NCBI RefSeq assembly: GCF_014641075.1
Contig: NZ_BMHP01000003.1
Span: 1,269,275-1,333,274, forward strand
Direction: 5' to 3'
Origin: Paenibacillus nasutitermitis
GTDB taxonomy: Bacteria > Bacillota > Bacilli > Paenibacillales > Paenibacillaceae
DNA: 64,000 nt
Shown here one piece after another: positions 8,526 to 16,889 of this stretch. Positions within the stretch are counted from its first letter, which is position 1; each line of letters opens with the position of its first letter. A program made the translations under genes and the position numbers. The notes beneath the pieces were generated by a model. That model was not told the DNA's origin and ran no database searches. It saw only the letters and a program-made list of their open reading frames with translations.

Positions 8526-9782
8526 TTACACTTTTTTGAAATCATTCTCGGGGCCTTGATCCATCATAACTTCTACCATATTGGAAGACCCCATTCTAAG
8601 CTTGGGTCTGGATTCGGAGTCCGGTGTACTGTAAAGCTCCAAGGGGCTTATAATAACTCCATCCGGCCTATTATGAAGTATTCCGGGCACACAAGAATAA
8701 ATGGTATCATTATTATTTGCATTGTTGGCGACGATGGTAACGGAGGTGCCATTATGATTATCTATACTCATGGACACCTTGTATCTGTAGAATGAGCCCG
8801 TTCCATTTGACTGGGCAGAATAAACCACAGGAACAACCGCGAGAATATCATCGTTGAACCTTATTTTAATCACTTCCGTCTTCGTTGATTGGCTGCTGCT
8901 TCCCCTGACATCCCCCATATGTTCCACTGCTCCGTTGCCAAAACTACTGAGGGGAGGTGTTCCTTCCGCTCCAAACATAGCTACATCGATCTGCCTGCCA
9001 TCCTTTGTATAGACTAAAGCATATATATCATAATCTGTCCCGGTATCCCAAGTTACAGTGGCTGTAATTTCTGGTGTTTTATCCATGATAACTGGCTTTT
9101 GGCCTTTATCCAGATTTACCTTTCCCTTTACCTTTTCGAGGTTTAACGATGATAACGTGTTTTGACTGTTTTTATTTTCAGGAGCAGTTACAGTCAAATC
9201 AGGACCTTTTGGTATATTCTTTTGAATCGTCTTAGGTTCGGAAAGTTTCTGTTGCTCATCAGATTCAGTCTCAACACCGTAATTTTTACATAACCCTTCA
9301 AGCCCAGAATCGAATCCACGCCAGATTGATTTTACCTTTGTCTGACCATTCCTTAGATATAATTCTAATACGACGATTCCATTTTCATTCGTGAAACTAG
9401 ATGGAATTAACTGGACAATAGATTTGTCGGTACAGATCTCTGCCTTTAAATTTTTTACATTTGAAAATCCCGTACTATTATCCTCTGTAAGAGTGATCGC
9501 TATTTTAGTAATCCCTGCAGGGACCTTGCTCATGTCAAAATTAAGTCTATGTACGTTTGTATGGCCTACTTTCTCAGATGGTATAAGGGCAGCTACACCG
9601 GAAGGACTTGTTGGTTGATTATAAAATATGATCCCGCTATCTCCTTGTACCTTGTCCGAGTCCGTTAAAAGGAATGCTGTTAAAGAAATATCGATCGAAG
9701 TAGAAATTTCATAGCTGACAGTAACATTACCTTTTGTGGAGCTTAATGCCGTATTTGCTCCCATCTGAAGAAATTGATCCAT
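8526..9782 (-). CDS. Two-domain TerD-family (tellurite/stress resistance) protein
   Basis: This 418-residue protein has a TerD-like domain at about 1-165 and a second, diverged TerD-like domain at about 225-400 (core VTWDTGTDYDIYALVYTKDG, then FGNGAVEHMGDVRG), joined by a polar linker (about 170-220). TerD domains bind calcium through clustered acidic residues. The first domain keeps LTAFLLTDSDKVQGDSGIIFYNQ and the second DYDIYALV. It starts at ATG 9782 behind AAGGGGAGTGG. TerD genes usually sit in multi-gene ter clusters; here it stands alone. The family assignment is good; the role is presumably stress or phage-related but is not shown by context. Confidence 0.82.
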   Translation of the reverse strand: MDQFLQMGANTALSSTKGNVTVSYEISTSIDISLTAFLLTDSDKVQGDSGIIFYNQPTSPSGVAALIPSEKVGHTNVHRLNFDMSKVPAGITKIAITLTEDNSTGFSNVKNLKAEICTDKSIVQLIPSSFTNENGIVVLELYLRNGQTKVKSIWRGFDSGLEGLCKNYGVETESDEQQKLSEPKTIQKNIPKGPDLTVTAPENKNSQNTLSSLNLEKVKGKVNLDKGQKPVIMDKTPEITATVTWDTGTDYDIYALVYTKDGRQIDVAMFGAEGTPPLSSFGNGAVEHMGDVRGSSSQSTKTEVIKIRFNDDILAVVPVVYSAQSNGTGSFYRYKVSMSIDNHNGTSVTIVANNANNNDTIYSCVPGILHNRPDGVIISPLELYSTPDSESRPKLRMGSSNMVEVMMDQGPENDFKKV

Positions 9783-9855
9783 TTAAACCACTCCCCTTGT
9801 ATAACAAATATAAATTCAGTAATAGCACGCATATTGTATCAGCCGAAATTAGGAA

Positions 9856-10245
9856 TTAAAAGAAGTCTTTGTCGAAAAAGCAAGTATTTTCTCTAAAATT
9901 GGCAAACGAGAGACGCAGAATATAGTTGTCAGCTTCCATATGAATTGCCTTAACCAGCGCCCTCAGCAAAGTTCTCTTTTCTTCATTGGTCGCTTCTTCG
10001 AACAAGCTGTCAAAGTTATTCAAAGCCTCAATAATAACTTCCTTATTAATGACTACTGTGGATTGTAATTTTTCTATTTCTCGCTCCATATGGGTAATTA
10101 CTTTACTGCTCTCTTCAATTTCGGCTTCAACCGTTTCTGATAAACGGCTATAAAGTGAAGCTTTAATCTCGCTCGCATAATAATCAGCATCCTGCTTTTT
10201 TTGCTTCTCTAAAAGCTTCCTTAAGCTAGTCCGCTGTATGTTCAA
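9856..10245 (-). pseudogene. C-terminal fragment of a large serine recombinase
   Basis: The 129-residue frame is a coiled coil (KQKKQDADYYASEIKASLYS...) followed by FDSLFEEATNEEKRTLLRAL and VKAIHMEADNYILRL. This is the typical tail of large serine recombinases from transposons and phages. The catalytic N-terminal domain and zinc-ribbon region are absent, so it is a relic. Its last roughly 75 bases recur as a second damaged copy at 19051-19160. Confidence 0.65.
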
Positions 10246-10258
10246 ATCTTTTTCAAGT

Positions 10259-10891
10259 TCAGTTCGTCACGCCTCCATCCAGCGTCTTTATAGACAACGT
10301 ATCCCATATGCTCATTAGCTGCGATATGGCAGCATCAATTGCCTCAATCGGAACACCGTCTCTGGCTTGTGAAGAAATCCCTCGAAGAAAGGTGTCAAAC
10401 ATGGTAACCAGCATAGAGATATCCGTAGAATCGGGCAACTCACCATCTTTTATGGCTCGTTCTATACAATCTTTCTGCCAGCTGCGGACCTTTTGGCGTT
10501 CCTTGGAGAGCAACTCTTGGATGTGTTTTAGCTCTAGAGAACAGGTTGCAGCAGATAAAACCAGCAGGCAGCCGAGAGGGTGGGAGCTTTCTGTCTGCAT
10601 CCGTGCTGATCTCCGTAATCCCTGCTCGATGGCTGCTCTCGGTGTCAGACTGCTATCCCTGAAGCTTTCTGAAACCTGTCCATAAGTTGCGATATACAAA
10701 TCTACTGCTTCTCGGAACAGTGCTTCCTTAGATTCGAACGCCGCGTAAAAACTCGCTGCTGATATATTTCCCATCGCAACGCGAAGTTGAGCAAGTGAAG
10801 TGGATTCAAAGCCGTGTTCCCAAAACAATAGCATCGCGGCAACAACTGCCTCGTCACGTTTAAAAGCGCGAGGGCGTCCTGTACGTGGCAT
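10259..10891 (-). CDS. TetR-family transcriptional repressor
   Basis: This 210-residue regulator has an N-terminal helix-turn-helix (RDEAVVAAMLLFWEHGFEST, then LRVAMGNISAASFYAAFESK) and an all-helical ligand domain. The start is ATG 10891, eight bases after GGAGGTT, rather than an upstream in-frame start. It is divergent from the MFS efflux gene at 11349, and its likely role is to repress that gene until an inducer binds. An IS110 scrap lies between them. The first domain is certain; the inducer is unknown. Confidence 0.88.
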   Translation of the reverse strand: MPRTGRPRAFKRDEAVVAAMLLFWEHGFESTSLAQLRVAMGNISAASFYAAFESKEALFREAVDLYIATYGQVSESFRDSSLTPRAAIEQGLRRSARMQTESSHPLGCLLVLSAATCSLELKHIQELLSKERQKVRSWQKDCIERAIKDGELPDSTDISMLVTMFDTFLRGISSQARDGVPIEAIDAAISQLMSIWDTLSIKTLDGGVTN

Positions 10892-11026
10892 GAAATAACC
10901 TCCCACTATAAAGTTAATTTTACTCCCGTTATCTCGCTTATTCTCAGTATTACAACCCCTTACATTCCTTCGTTCTACCTCTCAAGGGGTGGATGCCGAT
11001 TCTTGCTCCTTTACGGGGTCGAGCCC

Positions 11027-11224
11027 TTATGGTGTGTAGTTCTTCGTTTTCATTTGTGCGTTGTCCTCGAGTTCCTTGCTTTTGTTCACATGGTGAGGAT
11101 TGACGAGGACCAAATTGATTCCTTCATTCTGCAAGTAAGCAGCTAGGGGAAACCAGTAGTGTCCGGTAGGCTCGATACCAAAAAGGATATCCGTCTTGTT
11201 GTAAGATTGCTTGAGCTCTTTCAT
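11027..11224 (-). mobile_element. IS110-family transposase fragment
   Basis: The 65-residue frame contains DILFGIEPTGHYWFPLAAYL and LVLVNPHHVNKSKELEDN, the second and third conserved blocks of the IS110 DEDD transposase domain. The beginning, the remaining catalytic residues and the whole C-terminal domain are missing. Reading frame ends abruptly in an unrelated tail. It is a dead remnant. Confidence 0.8.
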
Positions 11225-11272
11225 CCAGGAATGGCTCCTTTATCACTTATATACTAATCGATCCAAAAGTCC

Positions 11273-11299
11273 TTGACAAGGATTATCATTGAATATAAC
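11273..11299 (+). promoter_or_regulatory. Candidate promoter of the MFS gene
   Basis: TTGACA (11273-11278) and TATAAC (11294-11299) are spaced by 15 bases, shorter than ideal. The motif ATCGATCC occurs on both sides (about 11257 and 11310), a possible target for the divergent TetR regulator. This is read by eye only. Confidence 0.4.
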
Positions 11300-11348
11300 A
11301 TATGGAATGATCGATCCACAAATATATTTACTTAAAGGAGGAATTACG

Positions 11349-12554
11349 TTGTCTCAATTATCATCATCAACGGGTGTAGCTCAATCGGACAACATCCCTG
11401 CCAGATTACCCTGGCTTGCACTGCTCGCTCTTGCGATGACAGGTTTTATTTGTATCTTTACAGAAACCATCCCGGCTGGTTTACTACCGCATATAGCCGA
11501 AGGGTTGAACATTAGTAAAGGAATGGCTGGTCAACTCGTAACCTCTTATGCAATTGGTTCCATCGTGGCGGCTATTCCATTTGCCATATCTACTGGCGGG
11601 TTCAGGCGTCGTCCGCTTCTACTCGCCATCATAGTAGGTTTTCTCATTTTCAATTCTGTGACCGCATTGTCAAGCAGCTATGTATTAACTCTGATCGCCC
11701 GGTTTTTCGCCGGTGTAGCTGCCGGTGCTGCATGGGGGATGGTTGCCGGTTATGCGCGACGTATGGTACCAGATATCTTAAGAGGACGAGCCTTGGCTGT
11801 AGCGATGGTGGGAACTCCGATCGCACTTACATTCGGTGTGCCGATTGGAACCGTGCTCGGTGACTTGACCGGTTGGCGTCTCGTTTTCGGACTTATGTCT
11901 CTTCTGACTCTTGTGTTAATTGCATGGGTACTGTGGAAGGTACCGGATTATCCAGGGCAGCCTGCCGGTCAAAGAATGACCGTCGGTCAGGTCTTTGTTT
12001 TACCCGGTATCCGTCCAATTCTCTTGGTAGTGCTGACATGGATGCTGGCACACAATATTTTATATACGTATATTGCTCCGTTTCTTGATCATTTGGGACT
12101 CGGAGGACATGTTGGCCTTATCTTGCTGGTCTTTGGTATAATGGCTCTTTTATCCATCTGGATCGTTGGTCTGCTGATAGACCGTCACCTACGCCTGCTA
12201 GTATTGATTAGTTTGCTCGGCTTCCTACTCGTGTCCGCAGCACTATGGACGGGCGCCACATCGGCAGCCTTCGTTTATACGGCGATAGCGTTGTGGGGAC
12301 TTACCTTCGGTGGTGCTGCCACACTATTACAAACAGCGCTTGCCGAAGCAAGCGGTGAAGAAGGGGTGGATATCGTGATGCCGATTAATACCACTGTTTG
12401 GAATCTGGCTATCGCTGGTGGGGGTATTGCGGGTGGTACCTTACTGGAGCTTGTTGGAGTCCAGTCGTTCCCGGGCGTGCTGTTGATTTTGCTGCTTATT
12501 GCGTTGATTATAACGTGGAGTGCGAAGATACATGGTTTTCCCAGAAAAAATTAG
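11349..12554 (+). CDS. MFS efflux transporter (AraJ/YdhP-like, 12 TM)
   Basis: TTG 11349 is chosen because AAAGGAGG lies just before it; an in-frame TTG at 11289 has no such site. The 401-residue product has 12 predicted membrane helices and the MFS motif-A region around GGFRRRPLLL (loop 2-3). The loop and helix pattern fits the arabinose-efflux/chloramphenicol-efflux type proton antiporters. Its neighbour is a divergent TetR gene, the usual pairing for a drug or metabolite exporter. The substrate cannot be told from sequence. Confidence 0.88.
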   Translation: MSQLSSSTGVAQSDNIPARLPWLALLALAMTGFICIFTETIPAGLLPHIAEGLNISKGMAGQLVTSYAIGSIVAAIPFAISTGGFRRRPLLLAIIVGFLIFNSVTALSSSYVLTLIARFFAGVAAGAAWGMVAGYARRMVPDILRGRALAVAMVGTPIALTFGVPIGTVLGDLTGWRLVFGLMSLLTLVLIAWVLWKVPDYPGQPAGQRMTVGQVFVLPGIRPILLVVLTWMLAHNILYTYIAPFLDHLGLGGHVGLILLVFGIMALLSIWIVGLLIDRHLRLLVLISLLGFLLVSAALWTGATSAAFVYTAIALWGLTFGGAATLLQTALAEASGEEGVDIVMPINTTVWNLAIAGGGIAGGTLLELVGVQSFPGVLLILLLIALIITWSAKIHGFPRKN

Positions 12555-12580
12555 ATTTCGCAACCCTTAAGGGTTCTCCT

Positions 12581-12661
12581 CCCTAGGCTATCCACCAAAT
12601 AAAAAAGGTTCACAAAATCATTCGTAGACTTAAATGGGTTATTTTAGTGGAGCCTAGGGGG
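12581..12661. repeat. Inverted repeat resembling paired tRNA 3' ends
   Basis: CCCTAGGCTATCCACCAAATAA (starting 12581) pairs, with a small gap, with the sequence ending at 12661 that reads CCCTAGGCTCCACTAAAATAA on the other strand. Each arm resembles a tRNA acceptor 3' strand with CCA/CTA. This may be a footprint of site-specific integration or a large hairpin; there is no T-run. Confidence 0.5.
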
Positions 12662-12706
12662 ACCCTCACTCCTGACCTTGTCGCTGCCAGCGATGCGCTC
12701 TACCAA
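12645..12706 (-). pseudogene. 3' fragment of a tRNA-Ala(GGC)-like sequence
   Basis: Read on the minus strand, it has TTGGTAGAGC (D-arm), CATCG-CTGGCAG-CGACA (anticodon arm with anticodon GGC and a damaged stem), AGGTC, a T-arm-like AGGAGTGAGGGTCCCCCT that has lost the GTTCGA loop, and AGGCTCCA-CTA. The 5' acceptor strand and D-stem 5' half are missing. A working tRNA is excluded; a decayed attachment site is plausible. Confidence 0.55.
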
Positions 12707-13254
12707 GGATGGTCATTTTCACAACCATAAAACTTTCGGACACGGATCATTTCTACCATTTTTTTTCTTCCGAAGTGTGCTGTTGCAACGCAACGCCTCC
12801 AGTTCTTCCACTCGATACACAAGACTTCCATAAATATAGAAACCCGAGCGCTGAATGCATTCGGGTAAATGCGGCTCCATAATTCTACTTTCTCACAACC
12901 GACACACAGCACTCCACATGTGTGGCATGCCTACCATTGAGCAATTCGTTAAACGTCCAACGGCAAGCATTTTTTACATCAATTAACATTAGCCTAGAAG
13001 TTCTCTTCCCGCCATCTGTTTTGTCTCGCAGAAGTAGCGCGACTAATTCCTCGTTAACAGTTCTAATAAATTTATGGTAAACTATTCAAATATTCGACAA
13101 ACCGCAGTTCCCCCCCATCATCACCTCTATATCAAGGATTAAACGCGATGGTGCTAGTAAAATATACTAGAACAAAATGCGCTGCCACCTAATTGATTGG
13201 TCACAAGTAAGTACCATAATGGGTGAAGCTCTCATAGTGAAAGGAATTGGCTAT

Positions 13255-16200
13255 GTGAAAAATAGAAAGACGCTCACTCTAATTATGATCGCAGTCACTC
13301 TCTTAACAACGTACTTTGTCCTTCACTCATTTCGTGTATTCGACTCCAATACATTCATGGCGAAAAATGGTGTTCTTTCATTGCAGCATTGGGATTGGCA
13401 GAATGAAAAAACTATTGCGCTTGATGGAGAATGGGACTTCTATCCAGATGAATTAATTGTGCCAAGCCCGGATGAGGATGTCTTTGAACGTTATAAACAC
13501 CAATCCATTCTAGTACCTACAGCGTGGGATCGCTATAGAGCTGAGAGCGCTACTCCTTATGGGACAGGCACATATCGCTTGCTTATTCAAGTTCCGGAGG
13601 ATGACCTTTACGGTGTGAAGCTGAATACGATTCGAAATGCCAATAAAGTGTATTTAAACGGGGAGGAGCTTGGCTCAGCAGGTGTTCCTTCAAAAAGCAC
13701 CGAAGAATATCACTTCGATTACAAAAAATATGTCGTTCTGGGAAATAGTAGGAATAAACAAATAGAACTTGTTATACTAGTTGCCAATTATGACTATGCT
13801 GTTGGCGGGATTGTCAGTTCACTCCAATTCGGTCTAGCCGATCAAATATTAGCAAAGCAAGGCCGTGAAAAATTCATTGAAGCCTTTCTCATTTCCGGCT
13901 ATTTTCTGTTTTCATTTATATACTTTACGACATATTTACAACACAAACGGAAATTCCGGTATGAGCTCTATTTCAGTCTATTCAGTTTAGCGCAAGCTGT
14001 ACATATATCTACGATAAATGAAAGATGGATCTACTTACTATTTCCGGAGCTCAGCCCAGCCTCACAACTAGGAATTCAAGCCATTTCACTTACACTTTTC
14101 GTATTGTTTTTCCTACTATTTGTTTATCATTTCTTCAACATGTCTGCCAGCAAAAGGATCGTCACTGCATTAAGTGCAATCTTAGGATTTCAAGCCTTGG
14201 CAGTGTGTGTGTTAAACATAACCATTGATCTAATGGTAAAGGTTCCATTTCCGCTCATTCAACTCATTGTTTCAGGGACTACCGCTATTAGTTATGTGTA
14301 TATTTTTATTATGCTGCTAAAAGCCTATAAGAAAAAAACGGATGAGTCCGACTATGTGCTGATCGTTGTTTTTGCTTTTGCTGTTTATGGTATTCTACTT
14401 GCAATTGTCCTGCTATTTGATGTGGATATCGAAGTGCCGTCACTTCTTTTGTTTTTAATTATGGTGATAAGCTTGGCGCTACTAATGAGTCACCGTTCAC
14501 AGCAGGCATATAATAAAGTCGAGGAACTGTCTAATGAATTGCTTGAATTCGACCGAATGAAGGATGATTTTCTAGTCAAAACATCACACGAGCTCGGGAC
14601 TCCGCTCCACGGCATTATGAATCTTTCTCAATCGCTGCTGGAAGGTGTAGAGGGGTCTTTAAAAAGAAAACAGCAAGAAAGTGTTATTTTGATACACTCC
14701 GTTAGTAGAAGATTGGCAGGTTTGGTTAATGATCTTTTATTTATTTCTAGAATAAAGCAGGGTGAGATGTCTTTTACATCCAGACCGATCGAACTTCGAA
14801 TTATTGGGGAAGTGCTCGCTGAGATTGCCTATGTTATGCCGCCCACTCTGCCTGTTCAATTGATCAATACGATCCCAGAAAATTTGCCGCTTGTCTACAC
14901 CGATGAGCAAAAGCTAAAGCAAGTTTTCTTCAATCTGATCTACAATGCGATTAAATTCACCAAGCAGGGAACGATCACGATCTCAGCTCAAATCATAGAG
15001 GAACAGATGCACATATCGGTTGAGGATACGGGTCCAGGTATTGCTTCAGATTACCAAGACCTCATATTTACTACCTTTTATCAAGTTGAAAGCAGCCGGA
15101 CCAGGAAATCAGAAGGACTTGGTTTGGGATTAAGCATTACCAAGAAAATTGTGGAGAGTGCAGGCGGACGTATTTGGGTAACTTCTGAAATAGGTAAAGG
15201 CTCATGCTTCACCTTCACGATCCCACTGGCTACTAATCAGCAGCTATTAAAGCATAATGAAATAAACAATCACGAAATGAACGAACAAGTTACGTCTACC
15301 CAAATGAAAAATCGGGAGATGAAGCAGTCGCAGGTTATCCTGCCAACAAAAGTGAAAGGACCAAAACCGTATACGATATTAGTTGTAGATGACGAGCCTG
15401 CCAACTTAAAGGTGCTTATTAATATGCTTCATTCGCTTCATTATAGCGTAATTGCAGTAGGCAGCGGGCAGGAAGCACTCGACATAATTGAAACGGAAAA
15501 GGTGGATCTATTAATTTTAGATTTAATGATGCCCCATATGACGGGATATGAGGTTTGCAAAACGATCAGACAGAAGCAAGACTTAGTAGATTTGCCTGTT
15601 ATCATATTAACAGCAGCAGGACAATTGTCTGACTTAGTTGTATCCTTCCAATTAGGAACCAATGATTACTTGCAAAAGCCTGTTAATCTAAAGGAATTAG
15701 AGATGCGAATCGAGTCCTTATTATTAATGAAAAAGTCAGCGCAGGATGCTGTGGAGCATGAACTCAGCTACTTTTACGCTCAGATTACACCGCATTTTTT
15801 ATACAACACACTCAATTCGATTATTGCGCTAAGTTGGTCTGACCAGAAGAAAACCCGAACTGCATTAGAACATCTTTCTACCTATTTCCGAGGAAAGCTG
15901 GATTACCAGAAGCAGTGCTCACTCGTCCCTTTGGAGGAAGAAATACAATTAGTGATGGCTTACTTAGCGATAGAACAATTGCGCTTCGAAGAAAGGCTTC
16001 ATATCGAATATAATATCGACGAAACGATTCAAACCTATATCCCAGCAATGACACTGCAGCCGCTAGTGGAAAATGCTGTTACTCACGGGATAGTCAAAAG
16101 TAAAAAAGGTGGAACGCTGCGTCTTACTATCGAGCGGGAACAGCAGCATATCAAAATCACGATAGAGGATAACGGTGTCGGGATTCCTCTAGAAAAGCAG

Positions 16201-16365
16201 CAAGAGCTAATGCGTGGTCGAAATGAGCGATTGGGCTTCACAAATCCATTTAGAAAGCTTTCGCTTATTAAAGGAGCTCGTTTTCAAATGAACAGTGAAG
16301 TGGGCAAAGGGACAACGATCATCATTCATATGCTCGAGATCAAAGACAACAGGCAAATGTTTTAA
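13255..16365 (+). CDS. Hybrid 7TMR-DISM sensor histidine kinase / response regulator with C-terminal LytS-type kinase
   Basis: GTG 13255 is favoured (AAGGA ten bases before); in-frame ATGs at 13177 and 13219 lack a site. The 1036-residue product has a membrane helix (about 5-25), an extracellular 7TMR-DISM sensor domain (about 35-205), seven predicted helices (about 210-420), a HisKA domain with H445 in TSHELGTPLHG, an HATPase domain (DTGPGIASDY, GLGLGLSI), and a receiver domain with D756 in LILDLMMP. It ends in a second His-kinase module with H847 in QITPHFLYNT and its own ATPase (EDNGVGIPLE). The usual HELRTPL motif has G for R. No cognate target is adjacent. Confidence 0.9.
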   Translation: MKNRKTLTLIMIAVTLLTTYFVLHSFRVFDSNTFMAKNGVLSLQHWDWQNEKTIALDGEWDFYPDELIVPSPDEDVFERYKHQSILVPTAWDRYRAESATPYGTGTYRLLIQVPEDDLYGVKLNTIRNANKVYLNGEELGSAGVPSKSTEEYHFDYKKYVVLGNSRNKQIELVILVANYDYAVGGIVSSLQFGLADQILAKQGREKFIEAFLISGYFLFSFIYFTTYLQHKRKFRYELYFSLFSLAQAVHISTINERWIYLLFPELSPASQLGIQAISLTLFVLFFLLFVYHFFNMSASKRIVTALSAILGFQALAVCVLNITIDLMVKVPFPLIQLIVSGTTAISYVYIFIMLLKAYKKKTDESDYVLIVVFAFAVYGILLAIVLLFDVDIEVPSLLLFLIMVISLALLMSHRSQQAYNKVEELSNELLEFDRMKDDFLVKTSHELGTPLHGIMNLSQSLLEGVEGSLKRKQQESVILIHSVSRRLAGLVNDLLFISRIKQGEMSFTSRPIELRIIGEVLAEIAYVMPPTLPVQLINTIPENLPLVYTDEQKLKQVFFNLIYNAIKFTKQGTITISAQIIEEQMHISVEDTGPGIASDYQDLIFTTFYQVESSRTRKSEGLGLGLSITKKIVESAGGRIWVTSEIGKGSCFTFTIPLATNQQLLKHNEINNHEMNEQVTSTQMKNREMKQSQVILPTKVKGPKPYTILVVDDEPANLKVLINMLHSLHYSVIAVGSGQEALDIIETEKVDLLILDLMMPHMTGYEVCKTIRQKQDLVDLPVIILTAAGQLSDLVVSFQLGTNDYLQKPVNLKELEMRIESLLLMKKSAQDAVEHELSYFYAQITPHFLYNTLNSIIALSWSDQKKTRTALEHLSTYFRGKLDYQKQCSLVPLEEEIQLVMAYLAIEQLRFEERLHIEYNIDETIQTYIPAMTLQPLVENAVTHGIVKSKKGGTLRLTIEREQQHIKITIEDNGVGIPLEKQQELMRGRNERLGFTNPFRKLSLIKGARFQMNSEVGKGTTIIIHMLEIKDNRQMF

Positions 16366-16434
16366 TTTTCACTCATACATAAGTGAAAACACCTAATCAA
16401 CCAAGATGTTCATGCAAAGCTTATTTCTCCATGA

Positions 16435-16533
16435 CTAGGACATTGCGACGTTAATACCACGATGAACGTTTTTGGACACGCTCTACGATCAGCCGATCAA
16501 TCCGCAGCAGACAAGTTTGAATCGGGAGATTGA
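16435..16533 (+). pseudogene. C-terminal fragment of a tyrosine recombinase/integrase
   Basis: The 32-codon open stretch reads LGHCDVNTTMNVFGHALRSA followed by DQSAADKFES. This matches the last conserved block of phage-type integrases (LGH...TT...Y.HAL...AADK). The catalytic tyrosine position is phenylalanine (NVF), and the frame is closed by a TGA just upstream, so this is a dead remnant. Confidence 0.6.
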
Positions 16534-16593
16534 AACTACATGCACCAATTACCAATTCCGCGTGAAGCCCTAATCGATTCCACAACGAAATGA

Positions 16594-16618
16594 AGGACGT
16601 AAAATTAAATTACGTCCT
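16594..16618. terminator. Hairpin, perfect 9-bp stem
   Basis: AGGACGTAA (16594-16602) pairs with TTACGTCCT (16610-16618) over a 7-base loop. T-rich tract is weak on both strands, so it is a candidate terminator only; it lies about 230 bases after the hybrid kinase stop. Confidence 0.35.
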
Positions 16619-16664
16619 CAATTAGTCCCCACTCCTTTATTCACTCACTCAAACCCCTTATAGA

Positions 16665-16838
16665 TCAAGGAACAAACATTTTCGATATTTTTGGTACGCC
16701 TATCATCGAATATTCTTGATCGATAATGTCACATCTCGCTTCCTTTAGATTTTTGGAGAATACGATTTTTTTCATTTGCGTCAATTCTTCGGCAACTACC
16801 TTCAACTGCGCAGGGGCACATTGTACTTCTATGTCCAC
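16665..16838 (-). pseudogene. Possible remnant of a dihydrofolate-reductase/RibD-like protein
   Basis: A 57-codon minus-strand frame (GTG to TGA) contains LTQMKKIVFSKNLKEARCDI. This resembles the 'PK(I/V)VFS(K/R)TL..A.WNN' block of RibD-C-terminal-like reductases. Immediately upstream, in frame before a stop, is MDGIL, similar to the 'DGILFGRVTY' block of the same family. Most of the domain is missing. Low-confidence identification. Confidence 0.35.
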
Positions 16839-16889
16839 TGCTTATACTTGTAAAATGCCGTCCATTCTTTCTAAACCATTAAGATGAAC

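Larger units (their letters stand above)
12555..13254. other. 700-base intergenic stretch with att/tRNA-like relics
   Basis: No convincing gene is present. Directly after the MFS stop is an inverted repeat (arms about 12581-12605 and 12640-12661). The right arm belongs to a tRNA-Ala-like 3' fragment on the minus strand (12645-12706). From 12710 to 13150 I see no domain; a 70-residue minus-strand frame (12700-12912) overlaps the tRNA relic and has no homology signature. Confidence 0.6.

Noticed and set aside
12700..12912. 70-residue minus-strand frame read as a possible small gene
   Set aside because: It overlaps the tRNA-Ala-like relic, has no ribosome-binding site and shows no family signature; probably chance.
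14500..16365. Considered splitting the hybrid kinase into two genes
   Set aside because: The frame is continuous from 13255 with no stop and with correct domain order; the linker between ATPase and receiver is a normal polar stretch.
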